Positions 24,143 to 31,899 of a stretch of 46,455 bases of DNA are shown piece by piece (within the stretch, counting starts at the first letter, position 1; the number at the start of each line of letters is the position of its first letter). The notes under the pieces were generated by a model. The model was not told where the DNA came from. It made no database searches and was given only the letters and a program-made list of their open reading frames with translations. Source of the stretch: Lentzea jiangxiensis. GTDB taxonomy: Bacteria; Actinomycetota; Actinomycetes; Mycobacteriales; Pseudonocardiaceae. The translations under genes were made by a program, and so were the position numbers. The stretch spans positions 1 to 46,455 of the forward strand of contig NZ_FNIX01000033.1 of the NCBI RefSeq assembly GCF_900104175.1, in the 5' to 3' direction.

Positions 24143-26040
24143 CAGGACTTCCCGCCCGCCGCCAGGCTCGCCACCACGGCCTCGGCGGTGCGGCGGCCCA
24201 CGCCCGGCACGCCGCTGATCTCGTCCACTGTGGCCTGACGCAGCTTCTTCACCGAGCCGAAGTGCTTGAGCAGGGCGGCTTTGCGGGTCTCGCCGAGGCC
24301 CGGGACGTCGTCGAGCTCGGAGGCGATCATGCGCTTCGAACGCTTCTGGCGGTGGTAGGCGATGGCGAAGCGGTGGGCTTCGTCGCGGACGCGCTGCAGC
24401 AGGTAGAGGGCGTCGCTGGTGCGCGGGAGGATCACCGGGTCGGGTTCGCCGGGGACCCAGACCTCCTCCAGGCGCTTGGCGAGGCCGACGACGGCCACGT
24501 CGGTGATGCCCAGCTCGGCGAGGACGTCGGCCGCGGCGGCGGCCTGGGGGCCGGCACCGTCGACCACCAGGAGGTTGGGCGGGTACGCGAACTTGCGGGG
24601 TTTGCCGGTGTCCGGGTCGATGCCCGGGTTGGGGCCGCCCGAGGCGGCCTCGCGCAGCATCGCCTGGAAGCGGCGGCGGACCACCTCGGCGATGGAGGCC
24701 ACGTCGCCCTCGGTGGCCGCTTCGCGGAGGGCGAAGCGGCGGTACTCGGACTTGCGGGCCAGGCCGTCCTCGAAGACGACCAGCGACGCCACCACGTCGG
24801 TGCCCTGGACGTGGCTGATGTCGATGCACTCGATGCGCAACGGCGCCGTGTCGAGGGCCAGCGCGTCCTGGATCCCCTGCAGGGCGGCGGATCGGGCTGT
24901 CAGGTCGCCGGCGCGGCGCAGCTTGTGCTGGGCGAACGCTTCGGAGGCGTTGCGCGCCACGGTCTCCATCAGGGCGCGCTTGTCGCCCCGTTGCGGGACG
25001 CGCAACGCCACGCGGGAGCCCCGCTGCTCGGAGAGCAGGTCTTCCAGCGCGGGAGCGTCGTCCGGCAGGACCGGGACGAGCACCTCGCGCGGGGTGTTCT
25101 CGGTGTTGTCGCCGTAGAACTGCATGATGAACTGGTCGACGATCGCCGCGTCGTCGACCGCCTCGACCTTGTCGAGCACCCAGCCGCGCTGGCCGCGCAC
25201 CCGGCCGCCGCGCACGTGGAAGACCTGGACCGAGACCTCGAGCTCGTCCTGCGCGAACGCCATCACGTCCGCGTCCGTGCCGTCGCCGAGCACGACGGCC
25301 TGCTTCTCCATCGCGCGGCGCAGGGCGCCCAGGTCGTCGCGCAGGCGCGCGGCCCGTTCGAACTCCAGCTCCTGCGACGCCTCCAGCATCTCGCGCTCCA
25401 GGCGGCGGACCATGTTGTCCGTCTTGCCCGCCAGGAAGTCGCAGAAGTCGAGCACGATGTCGCGGTGCTCGTCCGCCGAGACCTTGCCGACGCACGGCGC
25501 CGAGCACTTGTCGATGTACCCCAGCAGGCACGGGCGGCCGATCTGGTCGTGCCGCTTGAAAACGCCCGCCGAGCACGTGCGCGCCGGGAACACGCGCAGC
25601 AGCAGGTCGAGCGTCTCGCGGATCGCCCAGGCGTGCGCGAACGGGCCGAAGTACCGCACGCCCTTCTTGCGCGGGCCGCGGTACACGTGCAGCCGCGGGT
25701 AGTCCTCGTGCAGCGTCACGGCCAGCACCGGGTACGACTTGTCGTCGCGGTACCGGACGTTGAACCGCGGGTCGAACTCCTTGATCCAGTTGTACTCGAG
25801 CTGCAGCGCCTCGACCTCGGTGGTCACGACGGTCCACTCGACGGAGGCCGCGGTCGTGACCATCTGGCGCGTGCGCGGGTGCAGACCGGAGATGTCGGCG
25901 AAGTAGGAGTTCAGCCTGCTGCGCAAGCTCTTCGCCTTGCCGACGTAGACGACCCGGCCACCGGCGTCGCGGAACTTGTAGACGCCGGGAGCCTCGGGGA
26001 TCGTGCCCACGGCGGGGCGGTACGTCGAGGGATCTGCCAC
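24142..26040 (-). CDS. uvrC: Excinuclease ABC subunit C
   Basis: The 632-residue protein has the UvrC order of domains: GIY-YIG nuclease (GVYKFRDAGGRVVYVGKAKS, about 17-95), a cysteine cluster (CSAPCVGKV), a UVR motif (LEFERAARLRDDL), the RNase H-like second nuclease (IECIDISHVQGTDVVASLVV) and C-terminal helix-hairpin-helix repeats (DVPGLGETRKAALL, GVPGVGRRTAEAVV). It makes both incisions in nucleotide excision repair. I chose GTG at 26040 (reading ADPSTYRP, the common actinobacterial start); a TTG at 26070 gives ten extra residues, and neither has a clear Shine-Dalgarno. Confidence 0.97.
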   Translation of the reverse strand: MADPSTYRPAVGTIPEAPGVYKFRDAGGRVVYVGKAKSLRSRLNSYFADISGLHPRTRQMVTTAASVEWTVVTTEVEALQLEYNWIKEFDPRFNVRYRDDKSYPVLAVTLHEDYPRLHVYRGPRKKGVRYFGPFAHAWAIRETLDLLLRVFPARTCSAGVFKRHDQIGRPCLLGYIDKCSAPCVGKVSADEHRDIVLDFCDFLAGKTDNMVRRLEREMLEASQELEFERAARLRDDLGALRRAMEKQAVVLGDGTDADVMAFAQDELEVSVQVFHVRGGRVRGQRGWVLDKVEAVDDAAIVDQFIMQFYGDNTENTPREVLVPVLPDDAPALEDLLSEQRGSRVALRVPQRGDKRALMETVARNASEAFAQHKLRRAGDLTARSAALQGIQDALALDTAPLRIECIDISHVQGTDVVASLVVFEDGLARKSEYRRFALREAATEGDVASIAEVVRRRFQAMLREAASGGPNPGIDPDTGKPRKFAYPPNLLVVDGAGPQAAAAADVLAELGITDVAVVGLAKRLEEVWVPGEPDPVILPRTSDALYLLQRVRDEAHRFAIAYHRQKRSKRMIASELDDVPGLGETRKAALLKHFGSVKKLRQATVDEISGVPGVGRRTAEAVVASLAAGGKS

Positions 26041-26082
26041 GCCGGCAAGACTATCGACGTGGTCTGACAAAAACAGAAAAGG

Positions 26083-26556
26083 TCAGGTCAGGACCACCTG
26101 GTCGCCGTCGACCCTGACCGGGACCGCGCGCAGGCCGGTCGTCGCGGGCCCCTTCTTCACGGCGCCGTCGGACGCGCCGAACTGGCTGCCGTGCGAGGGG
26201 CAGGTGATCGTGCCACCGGACGGCTCCGCGACGAGGGCTCCCTGGTGCGGGCAGGACGCGTCGAACGCCTTCACCTCGGTCGCGGACACGCGCGCGACGA
26301 CGATCTTGGTGCCGTTGGGACCGTCCACGACCGCTCCGCCGCCCTCGGGCACGTCCGCCAGGGCCACGAGCGCGGTGCCGGCCGAGCCGGCCGAGCCGGC
26401 CGAGCCTGAGGTCGGCGTGGAGCCGCCCTGGCCGGGCGAGGACCCGGCGGAGGGGGCCGGGGAGCTGCACGCGGTCACGAGTCCACTGGGCACGGCGAGG
26501 GCAACCGCGATTCCGCACAGTGCCGCCCGCCTGCTGACCAGGCTTTCGTTGTTCAC
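26083..26556 (-). CDS. Rieske [2Fe-2S] lipoprotein 1
   Basis: The 157-residue protein begins with a twin-arginine-like lipoprotein signal (VSRRAALCGIAV, then lipobox LVTAC with Cys30). A flexible Ser/Gly/Pro linker with three GSA repeats follows, then a Rieske domain with ligands Cys102/His104 (SCPHQG) and Cys119/His122 (CPSHGS). It should be an exported, lipid-anchored electron-transfer protein. The GTG at 26556 has GGAGGA about 6 nt upstream; an upstream frame start at 26592 lacks this. It is 106 bp downstream of the second Rieske gene, and uvrC follows 42 bp later on the same strand. No partner oxidase is nearby. Confidence 0.9.
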   Translation of the reverse strand: MNNESLVSRRAALCGIAVALAVPSGLVTACSSPAPSAGSSPGQGGSTPTSGSAGSAGSAGTALVALADVPEGGGAVVDGPNGTKIVVARVSATEVKAFDASCPHQGALVAEPSGGTITCPSHGSQFGASDGAVKKGPATTGLRAVPVRVDGDQVVLT

Positions 26557-26662
26557 GACCGGTCCTCCGTGGTGGTGGGTGTTCGGGCTCACACCACAGC
26601 ATTACGCGGATCGGTTCGCAGAAGTTCAGCGAGAGGCCGGATGCACAGCAAACGCACAGCTC

Positions 26663-27067
26663 TCAGGAAAGCACCAAGTCGTCTCCGGAACGGGTGACCG
26701 CCACCTCGACGAGGCCCGAAGTCGCAGGTCCTTTGCGGACAGCACCCGTGGCGGGGTCGAAGGTGCTCCCGTGCAGAGGGCACGTGATGACGCCACCAGT
26801 GGGCGGGTTCACCAGGGAACCCACGTGCGGGCACGAAGGGTCGAACGCGCGAAATTCACCCGACTGGGGCTGCACGACCAGCAGTTGGGCGTTGCCGGGC
26901 ATGTCCACCAGGACCCCGCTGCCGACGGGCACCGCGGACACGGGGGTCACGCGGTCACCGGCGCGGGCGGTGCCGGCACCGCCCGTCTTGCGGGGAGCGG
27001 GCTCGCCACACGCGGCCAGGGCAGCGGCGAGCCCGCACAACAACACTGAACGACGGTCCACGGGCAC
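26663..27067 (-). CDS. Rieske [2Fe-2S] lipoprotein 2
   Basis: The 134-residue protein has a very short lipoprotein signal (VDRRSVLLCGLAAALAAC, lipidated Cys20), also with an RR pair, then a linker and a Rieske domain with Cys79/His81 (SCPHVG) and Cys96/His99 (CPLHGS). It parallels the next gene (shared KGPATSGL/KGPATTGL and DGDQVVL/SGDDLVL endings) and looks like a tandem duplicate with a shorter linker. The start codon is GTG, at 27067 or 27061. It lies 3 bp after the stop of the upstream small gene, so the two are one unit. The redox partner is unknown. Confidence 0.88.
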   Translation of the reverse strand: MPVDRRSVLLCGLAAALAACGEPAPRKTGGAGTARAGDRVTPVSAVPVGSGVLVDMPGNAQLLVVQPQSGEFRAFDPSCPHVGSLVNPPTGGVITCPLHGSTFDPATGAVRKGPATSGLVEVAVTRSGDDLVLS

Positions 27068-27070
27068 CGA

Positions 27071-27565
27071 TTATCGGCGCTGGTCCTCCGCGGCGGCCGT
27101 CCGGGCCAGGGCGAGCACGGCGGTGAAGGGCGGGAACCAGTGCCGCGAGTGCGACGGCGGGTTCGCCCAGCGCAGCGACCCGTACCTGGTCATCGTGGGC
27201 GGGAGGGCGATCCGGTGGGGTGAGCGCACGAACTGGACCTCCGGCGGCGCCTTGAGGTGCGTGGGCAGCAGCGCCACGAGCTCGGCGAGGAATATCCAGT
27301 GTTCGCGGGGTCCGGGGATGACGGTGACGGGACCGGCGAGCATGCGCGACTTCAGGTCGGCCAGCACTCGCGACCCGATCCTCGCCGGCATCGCCAGAGC
27401 TGTCGTGGCGGGGCCCAGGGGTAGGAACACTCCCTGCTCGGTGACGGTCACCTGCCAGCCGAGCAACCGGTAGCCGGCCACGGCCTCCCCGATCGCCCGT
27501 GCGCGTCCCCTGTTCTGAGGGAGCCCGGTACTCCCCGTACCGGTCTCCGCGGTCGTGAGGCTCAT
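27071..27565 (-). CDS. Uncharacterised small protein, weakly primase/polymerase-like
   Basis: The 164-residue protein begins GRARAIGEAVAGYRLLGW, loosely resembling the start of bifunctional primase/polymerase (AEP-like) N-terminal domains, followed by LPLGPATTALAMPARIG, MLAGPVTVIPGPREHWIFL and RIALPPTMTRYGSLRW. Catalytic acidic residues of a true primase are not obvious, so a degenerate family member is the most I can suggest. It is divergent from the XRE regulator across a 269-bp gap, and the Rieske 2 gene starts 3 bp after its stop. Confidence 0.62.
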   Translation of the reverse strand: MSLTTAETGTGSTGLPQNRGRARAIGEAVAGYRLLGWQVTVTEQGVFLPLGPATTALAMPARIGSRVLADLKSRMLAGPVTVIPGPREHWIFLAELVALLPTHLKAPPEVQFVRSPHRIALPPTMTRYGSLRWANPPSHSRHWFPPFTAVLALARTAAAEDQRR

Positions 27566-27676
27566 CGGCGGTTGTCCTCCCCGTTGGTGGGTGGCACTGG
27601 ACGAGCCACGGGGATCGACCCGCAGGCCCGTCGACGTGCAGAGTGCGTCTCACTTCCCCCCGACACCACGCGCCCC

Positions 27677-27695
27677 CTGCATGCGCCTCATGCAG
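27677..27695. promoter_or_regulatory. Inverted repeat in the XRE divergent region
   Basis: Perfect 7-bp arms CTGCATG and CATGCAG are separated by 5 bp. The site lies in the 269-bp gap between divergent genes (27566-27834), 140 bp before the XRE start. It is a plausible operator for that regulator; no other gene is seen in the gap. Confidence 0.4.
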
Positions 27696-27834
27696 CGGAC
27701 GTATGAAGCTCATCCGCCGGGCGGGGGCACCGGAAGTGCGACACGCGAATCCATTACGTCTTATGCATGAGATGGATGGACTGACGATCACACGTCCGTA
27801 CACTTGGAAACGCTCAGTGACGGGGGCGAGGCCG

Positions 27835-29379
27835 ATGGATGCAGCGAGACCCAGATCCAGGCGCGCTTGCCCGTGTGGAGCGTTCATCGCGGCCGACAAC
27901 ACCGATCGGCTGTGTCACCGGTGCCGCCGCAACGCCCGTTCGGCCGTGCACGGCCCGCCCGAGGTCCCCAACGAGTTCTGGGACCACCCCACGATCGCGG
28001 CGGCGTGCACCGACCGCGACATGGGCGCGTTGATCTCCGCCTACCGGCACCACCCCCAGCACCTCAGCCGGGTCACGCAGGACCGCATGGCGGCGTGGCT
28101 CGGCATCAGCCAGGCGCAGCTGTCGCGTTACGAGTCGGGCGAGAACCAGATCGACCGCCTCGACCGGCTGCGCCACTTCGCGCAGGTGCTCGGCGTGCCG
28201 GGCGAACGACTGTGGTTCGACCGGGTCGTCATCCCAGCTCAGGTGGGCTCTCCCGACACGGGCCCGCCAGATGTGCTCGCCGCCCCCTGGGAGGCGACGA
28301 GCATTGCCCGTTCGGTCGAGGAGACGGCGAGGAGCGACTTGGCGATCAGCAGACGAGCGGCGCTCGCGGGAGCCGCCGCGGTGACGGTGGGATCCGCACT
28401 GGTCGAGCCGCTGCAGCGGTGGTTGCACCCCCTGCAGAACCTGTCGAAGTGGTCGTCGCACTCGGCGATCAGCGAAGAGGAGCTCTTCGCGTTGCAACGC
28501 GTGGCCGACGGCCTGCGCGGCTGGGGAGGCCGGGGCGGCTACGGCCTCGCCCGCAAGGCCGTCCTCGGCCAGCTCGACGAACTGGCCGAACGCCTCGGCA
28601 GGGCCCCCTCGGGCCCGACGACGGAACGCGCGTTCTTCATCGGCGCGGAGCTGTCGAAGGTGGCCGCGAGCATGTCGTTCGACGCGGGCCTGCACAACGC
28701 GGCCCAGCGCTACTACGTGCTGGCCGTCCGCATGGCCAAGGCCGGTCACAACGACGGTTTCGCGGCTCTCTGCCTCGCCGCCATGGCCAGGCAGATGTTC
28801 GACCTGGGCCGCCCGGAGGACGGCCTGGAGCTCGTCCAGCTGGGCCAGTACGGCACCCGCCGCACCGGCACCCCCACGCTCAAGGCCCTGCTCCTCACCC
28901 GCGAGGCCTGGGCGTACGCCCAGATGGGCAAGACCCGCGAGTTCCACCAGGCGGTGGGCATGGCCCAGGACAGCTTCGCCCAGCGCGACGCCGGCAACGA
29001 ACCCCGCTACCTGCACAGCTTCGACGAGGCCGAGCTGGAGGGCGTCATCGGCGCCCGCTGCCGCGACCTCGCCATGCACGACCCCTCCCAGGCCGTCCAC
29101 GCCGAACAACACATCCGGCGAGCCCTGGAACTGCGAGACCCGTCGAAAGTGCGCAACCGCGCGTTCGACGTCATCGGACTGGCGCGCACCAAGATGGTCG
29201 CGGGAGACCCGGAGGCAGCGTGCGGGTTGATCAACGAGGTCCTGCCGACGGCGGCGAAGCTCTCCTCGGGCAGGGTCCTGCGCAAACTGGAGGACTTCGC
29301 CAAGGAGGCGGCGCGGCACCGCCACATCCCCGCCGTGCAGGACACGAGGGACGCGATCAGAGCGATACGGACCGCATGA
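27835..29379 (+). CDS. XRE-family regulator with zinc-knuckle and TPR-like region
   Basis: The 514-residue protein starts with a Cys motif (Cys12, Cys14, Cys27, Cys30: CPCG...CHRC), then an XRE helix-turn-helix at about 78-128 (TQDRMAAWLGISQAQLSRYE). After a linker comes a twin-arginine-like hydrophobic patch (ISRRAALAGAAAVTVGSAL) often seen inside this actinomycete family, probably not an export signal. From about 220 to the end are helical repeats resembling TPRs (LHNAAQRYYVLAVRMAKAGH, PEDGLELVQLGQYG). The ATG at 27835 has GGGCGAGG 5 nt upstream. Its stop overlaps the SLOG gene start (ATGA), implying joint action. Confidence 0.9.
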   Translation: MDAARPRSRRACPCGAFIAADNTDRLCHRCRRNARSAVHGPPEVPNEFWDHPTIAAACTDRDMGALISAYRHHPQHLSRVTQDRMAAWLGISQAQLSRYESGENQIDRLDRLRHFAQVLGVPGERLWFDRVVIPAQVGSPDTGPPDVLAAPWEATSIARSVEETARSDLAISRRAALAGAAAVTVGSALVEPLQRWLHPLQNLSKWSSHSAISEEELFALQRVADGLRGWGGRGGYGLARKAVLGQLDELAERLGRAPSGPTTERAFFIGAELSKVAASMSFDAGLHNAAQRYYVLAVRMAKAGHNDGFAALCLAAMARQMFDLGRPEDGLELVQLGQYGTRRTGTPTLKALLLTREAWAYAQMGKTREFHQAVGMAQDSFAQRDAGNEPRYLHSFDEAELEGVIGARCRDLAMHDPSQAVHAEQHIRRALELRDPSKVRNRAFDVIGLARTKMVAGDPEAACGLINEVLPTAAKLSSGRVLRKLEDFAKEAARHRHIPAVQDTRDAIRAIRTA

Positions 29380-29855
29380 TGCGAGTCGGCATCACCGGTC
29401 ACAGCAACCTGGTCCCGGAGTGCGTCCCGGCCGTCCAGGCCGCCATCACCGGAACACTGGAACGCCTGGGCGGCAGCCTGGTCGGCGTCACGTGCCTGGC
29501 CCCGGGCGCCGACCAGGTCTTCGCCAGAGCCGTCCTCGCACTCGGCGGCCAGGTCGAGGTGGTCCTCCCGGCCCTGGACTACCGCGACCGCCTGAAACCC
29601 CACCAGGTGGCCGAGTACGACGAACTGCGAGCAGCCGCCACGGTGGTCAGCGTCCTCCCGCACATGTCGAGCGGACGCCAGGCCTACGTGGCGGCGAACG
29701 AACGCATGCTCGCGTCCGTCGAGGTCCTCGTGGCGGTGTGGGACGGCGTCCCGGCCCAGGGCAAGGGCGGCACGGCGGACGTGGTGGAACAGGCACGCGC
29801 CTCAGGCGTCCCGATCGAGGTCGTGTGGCCGGAAGAGGCACGCCGCAAGTCGTAG
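29376..29855 (+). CDS. SLOG/LOG-like nucleotide-binding protein
   Basis: The 159-residue protein has a Rossmann-like plan: VGITGHSNL (4-12) after the first strand, CLAPGADQVFARAVL (40-54), EVVLPALDY, then VLVAVWDGVPAQGKGGTADV (117-136), whose glycines form the nucleotide loop. This matches the SLOG superfamily (DprA/LOG/YspA relatives), which bind or process nucleotide-derived ligands and occur in several bacterial defence systems. No fused effector is present. It overlaps the XRE gene by four bases. The nearest downstream genes encode a membrane protein and a coiled-coil protein after a 307-bp gap. The ligand is unknown. Confidence 0.78.
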   Translation: MMRVGITGHSNLVPECVPAVQAAITGTLERLGGSLVGVTCLAPGADQVFARAVLALGGQVEVVLPALDYRDRLKPHQVAEYDELRAAATVVSVLPHMSSGRQAYVAANERMLASVEVLVAVWDGVPAQGKGGTADVVEQARASGVPIEVVWPEEARRKS

Positions 29856-30162
29856 CCCCGCTCCCCGCGATGCCGAAGGCGAGCCGTCCTGAGCAGACGC
29901 TCCGGCGGTGGGGTCCCGTCACGAGTCGCGCCACAGCTCCCGCTGGTGCGACTTGGGATGGGACCCACCGCCAACGCAACCGGCAGCCGTCCAGCACAAC
30001 AGACGTGCCATCGACCCACGAGCGGCGCGGCCCCCTGATCAGCCAGCCGCAACAGACCCGCGCCGCCCCACTAGTCCGAGTGAGGGAAGTTCGACGGCAA
30101 CCGGACCAACTAGGACTTCCGCCCCTAGCCCCACCCACTCCCGATGATCACGATTCCGGGGC
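29856..30162. other. 307-bp intergenic region downstream of the SLOG gene
   Basis: No credible coding frame is seen. It contains the long imperfect hairpin described at 29904-29972 and, near its end, small inverted repeats (CTAGG...CCTAG at about 30112-30130). It probably carries the terminator of the XRE-SLOG pair and the promoter of the membrane/coiled-coil pair. Confidence 0.5.
29904..29972 (+). other. Long imperfect hairpin, terminator or structured RNA
   Basis: Nested pairing runs over 69 nt: an outer stem of 13 pairs with one bulged G (GGCGGTGGGGTCCC with GGGACCCACCGCC), a 6/6 internal loop, AGTCGC with GCGACT, a small loop, and CAGC with GCTG closing TCCC. It starts 48 bp after the SLOG stop. 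Its complexity is unusual for a plain terminator; no known riboswitch motif is recognised. Confidence 0.5.
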
Positions 30163-30624
30163 ATGGCAGCCGATCCGCTCGCCCGCCTGGCCGACCGCCA
30201 GCACTCCCTGCGAACAACCCTGCGAGCCCTGCGGAGCACACCTCCCGGCAGCCCCGGCTTCCACCACCTGCTCACCACCACGAACGACCAGGTGGAAGCG
30301 GTGATGCAGGCCCGCAGGGAGCTGGAAGCGGACCGCCTGACCATCCCGAACCGAGCCGTGGCCACCGCCACCACGGCAGCGGCCCTCGTCGTCGCCGTGG
30401 GCTGGTTCGACGCCTGGTCCCTGCTCTCCCTCCTCCTCGCCACCGCCACCGCCGCCGCGGTCCTGGTGGACCCCGCGGGCAGGGAGCAGTGGGAACCTCG
30501 GGCCAGGACGGCGGCGATCACGGCGGCCCTGGCGGCAACCCTCCTGACCCCCTTGGCCCACGGCTGGGCGGCGCTCCTGACCGCGGCGGGGATCGCCTGG
30601 TGGGCCTGGAGGACGCACAGGTGA
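30163..30624 (+). CDS. Small four-helix membrane protein
   Basis: The 153-residue protein has a soluble N-terminal helical part (1-62; DPLARLADRQHSL, then NDQVEAVMQARRELEADR) and four hydrophobic segments at about 65-81, 84-103, 115-130 and 134-150, ending with a basic RTHR. No enzyme motif is visible. The last bases overlap the start of the coiled-coil gene (GTGA), so both are translated together. A soluble helix plus closely packed helices beside a SLOG gene recalls SLATT-type membrane effectors, but I cannot show homology; other small membrane proteins would look similar. Confidence 0.72.
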   Translation: MAADPLARLADRQHSLRTTLRALRSTPPGSPGFHHLLTTTNDQVEAVMQARRELEADRLTIPNRAVATATTAAALVVAVGWFDAWSLLSLLLATATAAAVLVDPAGREQWEPRARTAAITAALAATLLTPLAHGWAALLTAAGIAWWAWRTHR

Positions 30625-31478
30625 ACATCGATCCGCTCAAGGCGCTCGAGGGCAAGGTCGAACTCCTCAAGAAAGAGCTCAAGTCCCTGGAGGCCCGCGT
30701 CGACGACGTCCAGTCCGACGCCTCCCAGAACCAGCTGAGCCAGACCAACCTGCTGAGGGACAACACCCGCAGGCTGACGAGGACCGACGACCGGGTCGCC
30801 GAGCTGGCCGAGAGCGTCCACCGGCTCGAACGCCTGCTGGTGGCGCTCAACCGCAAAGTCAGAGCGGGCGAGACCCGCAAGGCCGACTTCGACCACTGGC
30901 CGGACCTCGACGAGGACCTGATCGCCAAGATCCTCCACGGCCAGGACGCCTACGCCCGCAGGCCGCAAACCCCGCAGCAGGCCAAAGAGATCCGCAAGGC
31001 CATCGCCGAGTACGACCGCAGGGCCGCCGAGGCGATCGAGGCCGCGGAAGCCCTCACCCACCTCCCGCCGGACGCGGAGTCCCTGTGGCGCAAGCACTAC
31101 AGGCAATGGCGGGCGATCACGACGCGCCAGCGGCCGGAGGCACCGGACGACGACACGCACGCCGGGGACAGCGCTGCCAAGTCGGCCGGCAACGAGGCCG
31201 TCGCGCGGGCACGCCGGCAGATCCGCGCCCGCATCGAGGACGCGGTCGCGCACGACCTGCTGTTCCCGGCCTGGTTCGAGAACGCGCTCGGACCGGCCGC
31301 TCCGCCCGGCAAGGCGGACGTGTGGCTTTACACCGCAACGGATGTCGTGTTGTACCGGCTGCTGCACGGCATCACGAGTCCGGCGGACGCGCTGGGTCCG
31401 GCGCCCCAGGACGAGGGGCACCGCAAGGACCTGCACGACCGCCTGACGAACGAATGCGCGGAGCACCGCAGACCGTGA
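30621..31478 (+). CDS. Coiled-coil protein of unknown function
   Basis: The 285-residue protein starts GTG, overlapping the membrane gene stop by four bases, with AGGA upstream. Residues 1-80 form a strong coiled coil (LEGKVELLKKELKSLEARVD, later AELAESVHRLERLLVALNRK). A helical, charged middle follows (QQAKEIRKAIAEYDRRAAEA), and the C-terminal 80 residues look globular (VAHDLLFPAWFENALG, ADVWLYTATDVVLYRLLHGI). No family is recognised. It is soluble and may bridge the membrane partner to something cytoplasmic. A strong hairpin lies 6 bp after the stop. Confidence 0.72.
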   Translation: MNIDPLKALEGKVELLKKELKSLEARVDDVQSDASQNQLSQTNLLRDNTRRLTRTDDRVAELAESVHRLERLLVALNRKVRAGETRKADFDHWPDLDEDLIAKILHGQDAYARRPQTPQQAKEIRKAIAEYDRRAAEAIEAAEALTHLPPDAESLWRKHYRQWRAITTRQRPEAPDDDTHAGDSAAKSAGNEAVARARRQIRARIEDAVAHDLLFPAWFENALGPAAPPGKADVWLYTATDVVLYRLLHGITSPADALGPAPQDEGHRKDLHDRLTNECAEHRRP

Positions 31479-31484
31479 GCGGAC

Positions 31485-31509
31485 TCGGGCAGGGCGCCTC
31501 TGCCCGAGC
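31485..31509. terminator. Bidirectional hairpin terminator
   Basis: Perfect 9-bp arms CTCGGGCAG and CTGCCCGAG enclose a 7-nt loop. It lies between the convergent coiled-coil and S1-domain genes. Confidence 0.8.
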
Positions 31510-31525
31510 ACTCAGGTCGTCAGCA

Positions 31526-31717
31526 TCAGGCCAGCTCCAGGCTGAACCGCTGCTGCTCCGCGTCCACCGCGAGCACCTTCACCCGCACCGAGGCACCGAC
31601 CTCGGCCTGCCGGCCGTGCAGGAGCCCGTGTGCACCGGCGGGGTGCTCGACGAAGGAACCGAAGGGAACGGTCGAGACGACCTTCCCCGAGAAAACATCA
31701 CCAACGTTGGGAAGCAT
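31526..31717 (-). CDS. Stand-alone S1 RNA-binding domain protein
   Basis: The 63-residue product is a single S1/OB fold: VGDVFSGKVVSTVPFGSFVE opens the domain, GLLHG marks the central strand turn, and VRVKVLAVDAEQQRFSLEL is the usual closing pattern. S1 domains bind RNA or single-stranded nucleic acid in ribosomal, exonuclease and translation factors; a stand-alone copy may act as a small RNA chaperone (inference). The start is clear from a near-perfect ribosome-binding site. It converges on the coiled-coil gene. Confidence 0.85.
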   Translation of the reverse strand: MLPNVGDVFSGKVVSTVPFGSFVEHPAGAHGLLHGRQAEVGASVRVKVLAVDAEQQRFSLELA

Positions 31718-31722
31718 TGCGC

Positions 31723-31732
31723 ATCACCTCCT
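31723..31732 (-). promoter_or_regulatory. Near-perfect Shine-Dalgarno of the S1-domain gene
   Basis: AGGAGGTGAT on the minus strand, fully complementary to the anti-SD end of 16S rRNA, ends 5 nt before the ATG. It is far stronger than other sites in the window, implying high translation. Confidence 0.75.
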
Positions 31733-31886
31733 CTCCCGTGCGCGTTGTTCCGGGGGAACGAACGCGCGGGGTGGAGGGGCCCTGATCAAGTCAGGGCCGG
31801 GCAACCGTTCCGCTCACGGCACGAGGCCGACCCGGCAGTCATGGGGCAAACCCTAGCCATCGACGGCCGTTGTCCGCAATGGAACC

Positions 31887-31892
31887 TAGAAT
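31887..31892 (+). promoter_or_regulatory. -10 element of a leaderless WYL-gene promoter
   Basis: TAGAAT lies exactly 7 nt before the ATG at 31900, and no Shine-Dalgarno is present. No good -35 element is seen. Confidence 0.45.
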
Positions 31893-31899
31893 CCGTCCC

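Noticed and set aside
22862..24238. A rightward 458-codon frame across the HD-rapZ gap.
   Set aside because: Most of it is antisense to the HD gene and the product is low-complexity Arg/Gly/Ala with no start signal. The minus-strand coupled frame is a better candidate.
26380..26410. A GCCGAGCCG direct repeat.
   Set aside because: It encodes the GSA linker of Rieske lipoprotein 1, so it is ordinary coding low complexity.
28360..28420. A twin-arginine signal inside the XRE regulator (ISRRAALAG).
   Set aside because: It is about 180 residues from the N-terminus, after a DNA-binding domain, so it cannot direct export; it is a recurring internal motif in this regulator family.
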